Source of the DNA: Bacteroidales bacterium
Lineage (GTDB): Bacteria; Bacteroidota; Bacteroidia; Bacteroidales; F082
Assembly: GCA_017630195.1 (NCBI GenBank)
Contig: JAGBVS010000085.1
Span: forward strand, 1-35,482
Reading direction: 5' to 3'
Length of the DNA: 35,482 nt
Shown here in pieces: positions 31,794 to 35,482 of the stretch; position 1 is the stretch's first letter, and every line of letters starts with the position of its first letter. A program made the position numbers and the translations under genes. Below the pieces are notes generated by a model that worked only from the letters and a program-made list of their open reading frames with translations, did not search any database and was not told where the DNA came from.

Positions 31794-33857
31794 ATGAAAA
31801 AACTTGCTTATCAATCACTTTTGATTGTGTTGTTTTGTATTTTGATTTCAACATCTTCATGCAAGGTCGTTGAAAAATATTCAGCAACATTTTTCAACAA
31901 AGAGTCAAAAGAAACAGCGCCTGACGATTTAACCGACGACAATGAATTCGTTTCTGAAGATACTACAGAACAAGAGAATGCCATTTCTTTCGACGACGCA
32001 ACTTCATTTTATGATGAAGAAAATATTTATAACGAAACAATTATAGATACCAACGAATACGTCTCCGACAGTTTGGAAATGGCTTTGCAGGAACGCATCG
32101 ATTCTGAAAATTCAGGCGAAGCCATCGTTGAAGAATCTGAGACCATGATGGGAATGATTGACGAGTTGCAAGACATAAAATATTTCGAAGAAAACAAACT
32201 CGAGTCAAGTTCTAAATCAGAAAACATATACAACTATCCTGCTGATTATGTGCCAACTTTCCCTGACAGTGTATATGCCGAACGTATTGCAAAGCTGAGA
32301 AGCCAGACAACCATCGAACTGGTTTACAACAAGCACGTCAAGAGCTTCATCGATGTTTATGCAGTAAGAAAAAGAGAGCATACAAGCAGAATCTTAGGTC
32401 TCGCCGACATTTATTTCCCAATGTTTGAAGAGGCATTAGACAAATATAATATGCCTTTAGAGATTAAATACCTCGCTGTCGTGGAGTCGGCATTGAATCC
32501 TACAGCCGGTTCTCATGCAGGAGCTAAAGGATTGTGGCAGTTCATGTACGGAACAGGAAAGGTTTATAAATTAAATGTGACTTCGTTGGTTGACGACCGT
32601 TTCGACCCTATCAAAGCGACAGAGGCAGCTTGTCAACATCTTCAAGATTTACATGACATATACGACGATTGGTTCTTGGCTTTGGCGGCTTACAACTCAG
32701 GAGCCGGCAATGTCAACAAGGCTATTCGTCGCGCCGGCGGATTGAAAAATTATTGGGCTGTATGGCCATTCCTTCCTAAAGAGACAAGAGGCTACGTTCC
32801 GGCTTTCATCGCTGTCAATTATGTGATGAACTACTCACAAGAACATAACCTCTACCCTATCGACCCTGGCATCATAGCCGACGGCGTTGACAGCGTGACA
32901 GTCCATGAGCCTCTGCATTTCGACCAACTTCATGAGATGCTCAACATCCCGATGGAAGACATAAAATTCTTCAACCCTCAATATAAGGCTAACATAATTC
33001 CTGCAAACGAGAAAAATCCAATGTCGCTGCGACTTCCAGAAAAATATATCAACAGCTTCATCGATAACGAAAAAGAACTCTATACTTTCAAAACAAAGAA
33101 AGGCATCGACAGAGAAAAACTCGAAGAAGAGATGAAAAAGGTTAGCGACAGAAGCGTACACATCGTGAAAAGCGGTGAAAGCCTCGGCAGCATAGCTAAG
33201 AAATATCGTATCAGCGTCAACCAGCTCAAAACATGGAACAGCCTGAAAAGCACTACGATATATCCTGGCCAAAAACTTATCGTCTATAGCTCAGGAGCTC
33301 CTATGGCTCAAGTTGGAAACGACAAGCCTGTAATGAGATCAACAGAACAAACGACTCATATCGTGAAATCAGGAGAAAATTTAAGCCTCATAGCTAAGAA
33401 ATACAAATGTTCTATCACCGACCTCAAAGAATGGAACAATCTGAAATCAACAAACTTGAGCATCGGTCAAAAACTTAAAGTGTATCCTCCAGCAGAAGAA
33501 AAATCGTCAAATGTTACAACTACAACAAGCGGCGGTTATGTAATATATACTGTCAAATCAGGTGATAACCTTTGGGACATCGCCAAGAAATTCGACGGCG
33601 TCACCGTGGAACAAATAAGAACACTCAACAAGCTCGACAAAAACTCCGTACTTAAAGTCGGACAAAAGCTGAAAATAAGCAAAACCAGCGGCTCTTCGTC
33701 AAGCGGAACATCAGTGGTACACACCGTCAAATCTGGCGACAACCTTTGGGACATCTCTAAAAAATATGGCGTCAGCGTTGAACAGATAAGAAAACTTAAC
33801 GGTTTAAGCTCCAAAGCTGTATTAAAAGTAGGACAAAAGTTAATAATTAAGAATTAG
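31794..33857 (+). CDS. mltD: Membrane-bound lytic murein transglycosylase (MltD-like) with four LysM domains
   Basis: A 687-aa peptidoglycan-cleaving lipoprotein. A signal peptide with STSSC lipobox (Cys at about 23) is followed by an acidic low-complexity linker to about 145. The SLT domain (about 205-330) has catalytic Glu231 in AVVESALNP, the GAKGLWQFM block and the LAAYNSGAGNV motif. A region with a degenerate LysM-like repeat follows, then four clear LysM modules (starting HIVKSGESLG, HIVKSGENLS, YTVKSGDNLW and HTVKSGDNLW) that hold it to peptidoglycan. It probably remodels the wall or frees glycan strands with a 1,6-anhydro end. The stop codon lies in an AATTAGGAGTTAG repeat-like string. 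The DUF4837 gene follows after 160 bases, an arrangement I recall from other Bacteroidota. Confidence 0.93.
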   Translation: MKKLAYQSLLIVLFCILISTSSCKVVEKYSATFFNKESKETAPDDLTDDNEFVSEDTTEQENAISFDDATSFYDEENIYNETIIDTNEYVSDSLEMALQERIDSENSGEAIVEESETMMGMIDELQDIKYFEENKLESSSKSENIYNYPADYVPTFPDSVYAERIAKLRSQTTIELVYNKHVKSFIDVYAVRKREHTSRILGLADIYFPMFEEALDKYNMPLEIKYLAVVESALNPTAGSHAGAKGLWQFMYGTGKVYKLNVTSLVDDRFDPIKATEAACQHLQDLHDIYDDWFLALAAYNSGAGNVNKAIRRAGGLKNYWAVWPFLPKETRGYVPAFIAVNYVMNYSQEHNLYPIDPGIIADGVDSVTVHEPLHFDQLHEMLNIPMEDIKFFNPQYKANIIPANEKNPMSLRLPEKYINSFIDNEKELYTFKTKKGIDREKLEEEMKKVSDRSVHIVKSGESLGSIAKKYRISVNQLKTWNSLKSTTIYPGQKLIVYSSGAPMAQVGNDKPVMRSTEQTTHIVKSGENLSLIAKKYKCSITDLKEWNNLKSTNLSIGQKLKVYPPAEEKSSNVTTTTSGGYVIYTVKSGDNLWDIAKKFDGVTVEQIRTLNKLDKNSVLKVGQKLKISKTSGSSSSGTSVVHTVKSGDNLWDISKKYGVSVEQIRKLNGLSSKAVLKVGQKLIIKN

Positions 33858-34017
33858 GAGTTAGTTAAACTAAAGACTAAATTCAAATCTGAGTAATCTG
33901 TGATATCTGTGGTTACAAGTAGGAATTAAATTGACAATTAATAATTAGAGAAAAATAAATAAAAATAATTAATAAAATGCCAACGGCCAAAAGCCAAGGT
34001 TTAAAAAAATACGTAAT
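33858..34017. other. Spacer with degenerate AAATCTGTG repeats
   Basis: The 160 bases between the transglycosylase and the DUF4837 gene contain three imperfect 9-base units (AAATCTGAG, TAATCTGTG, ATATCTGTG; 33885-33911). AT-rich text with several TTAATAATT-like strings follows. No terminator or TAnnTTTG element is visible, so the two genes are probably co-transcribed. Confidence 0.55.
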
Positions 34018-35043
34018 ATGAAAAAGTTTAGTTTGATAGTAATGATGTTGTTTTTGATAACATCATTTTCTTCCTGCGTCAATAATGATAAAGAAGGAAA
34101 AGTTGCCGAGAAAAAAGAAATTAAAAAAGCTCGTTCTGTTGGCGGAACATCGGAAGTGCTTCTGATAACTCAAAACGAAAACCAATGGAACGGACAGATG
34201 GGACAAGCAGTCCGCGATTTCTTCGAGCAAGAACAATATGGATTGCCACAACCTGAGAAAAACTTCAAAGTGGCTCATATTAATATAGACGCTTTCAACG
34301 ATATGTTCAAGAAGCATCGCAACCTCATCATCGGCAAAATTAACAACGAGATAGAAAATCCATTGATAGAGACACAGAAAAACTGGATGTCCGAACCTCA
34401 ATATGTGATAAGAATAACAGCTCCATCAGAAGAATCATGGATTAAAATATTTGAATCACAAAAAGACGAGCTTAAACTCATGTTCGACCAAAATGAAAGA
34501 GAAAGATTCCAAGAATTTTTCCGTCCTACAACAGACACCAAAATTGTATCACGACTCAAAAAACAATTCGGAGTCACCATGAATGTTCCTGAAGGATATT
34601 TCATCGGCATCGACAAAGACAATTTCATGTGGATTCGCAAGGAGACCGACGTAATGAGCATGGCTTTCTTGATTTATGAGCTCCCTTACAAAAGCACCTC
34701 CGACTTGGATCCTGAGAACATTATCAGAGTTAGAGACTCTATTGTAAACAAATATATTCCAGGACCAACTGATGGCTCATACATGACAACAGACAAGGAA
34801 TTTATCACACCAACATCCAAGACATTGCCCGATTTCCCGGCAGGTTACGCCGTTGAGACTCGCGGTTTATGGAATGTCGTCGGTGACTTCATGGCCGGAC
34901 CTTTCGTTTCTTATTCTATAGTAAATCCGGAAAATACAAAAATCGTCACGGCAGAAGGCTGGATTTATTATCCTAACAAAGATAAAAGAGACCTTTTACG
35001 TCAACAAGAAAGCATCTTATACAGCTTGAAGTTTGTGGAATGA
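34018..35043 (+). CDS. DUF4837 family lipoprotein
   Basis: A 341-aa lipoprotein with lipobox SFSSC (Cys20 of MKKFSLIVMMLFLITSFSSC) and a charged linker rich in Lys/Glu. The body matches the Bacteroidota-specific DUF4837 family as I know it: SEVLLITQNENQWNGQMGQA near the mature start, the central FGVTMNVPEGYFIGIDKDNFMWIRKE, and the late ETRGLWNVVGDFMAGPF followed by EGWIYYPNKDKRDLLRQ. No biochemical role is established to my knowledge. Its repeated position next to a lytic transglycosylase suggests a cell-envelope job. It ends 26 bases before a strong bidirectional terminator. Confidence 0.85.
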   Translation: MKKFSLIVMMLFLITSFSSCVNNDKEGKVAEKKEIKKARSVGGTSEVLLITQNENQWNGQMGQAVRDFFEQEQYGLPQPEKNFKVAHINIDAFNDMFKKHRNLIIGKINNEIENPLIETQKNWMSEPQYVIRITAPSEESWIKIFESQKDELKLMFDQNERERFQEFFRPTTDTKIVSRLKKQFGVTMNVPEGYFIGIDKDNFMWIRKETDVMSMAFLIYELPYKSTSDLDPENIIRVRDSIVNKYIPGPTDGSYMTTDKEFITPTSKTLPDFPAGYAVETRGLWNVVGDFMAGPFVSYSIVNPENTKIVTAEGWIYYPNKDKRDLLRQQESILYSLKFVE

Positions 35044-35069
35044 AAAAATAAAACTTCGGCATAGTTCAG

Positions 35070-35117
35070 AAAAAAAGATTCGGCACTCGACAAGCTCAGT
35101 GACCGAATCTTTTTTTT
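35070..35117 (+). terminator. Bidirectional terminator with a GAGCTTGTCGA palindrome in its loop
   Basis: AAAAAAAGATTCGG (35070-35083) pairs with CCGAATCTTTTTTT (35103-35116), extended by CACT (35084-35087) with AGTG (35098-35101). The apical loop reads CGACAAGCTC. The A tract on one side and T tract on the other make it usable in both directions, between the DUF4837 gene (+) and the T9SS gene (-). Confidence 0.9.
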
Positions 35118-35229
35118 CAGTAATGAAGTAATGTTGTGATAAAGTTAAATTAGGTAGCAAATGTATTTATTTTATTTTTATTTGACAAATGTTTTCGAGA
35201 GAAAATTTTGAGAAACTTGAGGTGCTAAG

Positions 35230-35292
35230 ACATCTGTGAAATCTGTGGTTGTAGAGGGACTTGAGAAATCTGTGAAATCTGTGAAATCTGTG
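35230..35292. repeat. AAATCTGTG nonamer repeats
   Basis: Two units (35230-35247, the first ACATCTGTG) followed by GTTGT, and after an 18-base gap three perfect AAATCTGTG units in tandem (35266-35292), again followed by GTTG. The same nonamer occurs degenerately at 33885-33911. Otherwise the stretch 35118-35316 holds no gene I can support. Confidence 0.85.
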
Positions 35293-35316
35293 GTTGCTGA
35301 GGCTTTTGTCTTTCGT

Positions 35317-35350
35317 CAAAAAAAAGACGCCACTATGTAATAGCAGCGTC
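35317..35350 (-). terminator. Terminator of the T9SS gene at the window end
   Basis: On the minus strand GACGC (35350-35346) pairs with GCGTC (35330-35326). An inner CTAT/ATAG stem sits in the loop, followed by a run of eight T (35325-35318). It lies 31 bases beyond the stop at 35381. Confidence 0.88.
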
Positions 35351-35380
35351 CACTTGTTGTCTTGTAGTCTTAAAAAAACA

Positions 35381-35482
35381 TCATTCCACAACGATTCTGC
35401 AATTTATTGCTTCTTCGCCGTTTGTAAGTCTTATCATGTAAACACCTGATGTTTCAATGCCGTCTATCTTGTTTACATTTGA
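35381..35482 (-). CDS. C-terminal end of a T9SS-sorted protein (5' part outside window)
   Basis: The last 33 codons of a minus-strand gene that enters from the right edge: VNKIDGIETSGVYMIRLTNG then EEAINCRIVVE and TGA at 35383-35381. The 'I..I.SGVYMIRLTNG......RIVV' pattern is the final strand pair of a T9SS type A sorting domain, as at the ends of the C25 protease and the deiminase here. What the protein does cannot be told from this fragment. Its own terminator follows. Confidence 0.8.
   Translation of the reverse strand, partial: SNVNKIDGIETSGVYMIRLTNGEEAINCRIVVE

Noticed and set aside
32835..33272. A 145-aa open frame antisense to the transglycosylase
   Set aside because: It lies wholly within the MltD-like coding region on the other strand, with a composition typical of a shadow frame.

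Overview
The window looks like a chromosomal segment of a gut- or oral-type Bacteroidales bacterium (Bacteroidota). The evidence is: five proteins or protein ends with C-terminal type IX secretion (T9SS) sorting domains; a carboxypeptidase-regulatory-like TonB-dependent receptor; a DUF4837-type lipoprotein; start codons preceded by A/T-rich leaders rather than Shine-Dalgarno sequences; and many copies of the Bacteroidota -7 promoter element TAnnTTTG. No rRNA, tRNA, CRISPR array, integrase or intact insertion sequence was seen.

Layout. 1-122 is the tail of a probable PpiD-like foldase. 282-728 is an orphan AT-rich lipoprotein. 830-2985 (-) is a two-gene sugar-nucleotide operon (DegT/WbpE-like aminotransferase, then galE). 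3210-3452 is rpmB standing alone. 3582-6098 is a TonB-dependent receptor. 6166-6579 (-) is a MenI/YdiI-like thioesterase. 6912-11168 is a 1418-aa T9SS surface protein with Fn3-like repeats, followed by a 96-aa secreted protein with a GSG/TM/RRRK tail (11257-11547). 11607-12246 is a degraded stretch with the N-terminal stub of an AAA_14-type ATPase. 22128 down to 12247 (-) is a long tightly packed unit: lysS, a gingipain-like C25 protease with T9SS tail, holB, lnt, dus and a GT9 glycosyltransferase. 22214-23674 (-) is a T9SS beta-helix protein.

The most unusual locus is 29672 down to 23920 (-). Its five genes are tightly spaced: (i) an amino-acid-type ABC permease fused to what looks like half of a periplasmic binding protein on a lipoprotein anchor; (ii) its ATPase, carrying a C-terminal domain resembling a degenerate RsbW-type (GHKL) kinase; (iii) an NMT1/THI5-type binding protein; (iv) a dCache-HAMP-SpoIIE phosphatase-RsbW kinase fusion; and (v) a STAS anti-anti-sigma factor. 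I read it as a candidate ABC transporter physically and genetically coupled to a partner-switching signalling module. I know of no described system with this composition.

Upstream of it (29712-31694, -) is a T9SS-exported deiminase. It keeps the catalytic residues of Porphyromonas peptidylarginine deiminase (PPAD) and the two arginines I recall as its peptide-carboxylate clamp. With the C25 protease in the same window, this resembles the P. gingivalis protease/citrullination pair. Back-to-back with it is an MltD-like LysM transglycosylase (31794-33857, +) and then a DUF4837 lipoprotein (34018-35043, +). The window closes in the C-terminal end of another T9SS cargo gene (35381-35482, -).

Intergenic spaces carry several families of short (7-15 bp) direct repeats, such as AATTAGG, CTTTTATCTTTAG, GTTATGA, AAATCTGTG and TTAGAATT. 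Several of these start inside the last codons of a gene and supply its stop codon. All homology statements come from recognising motifs by eye; no database search was run.
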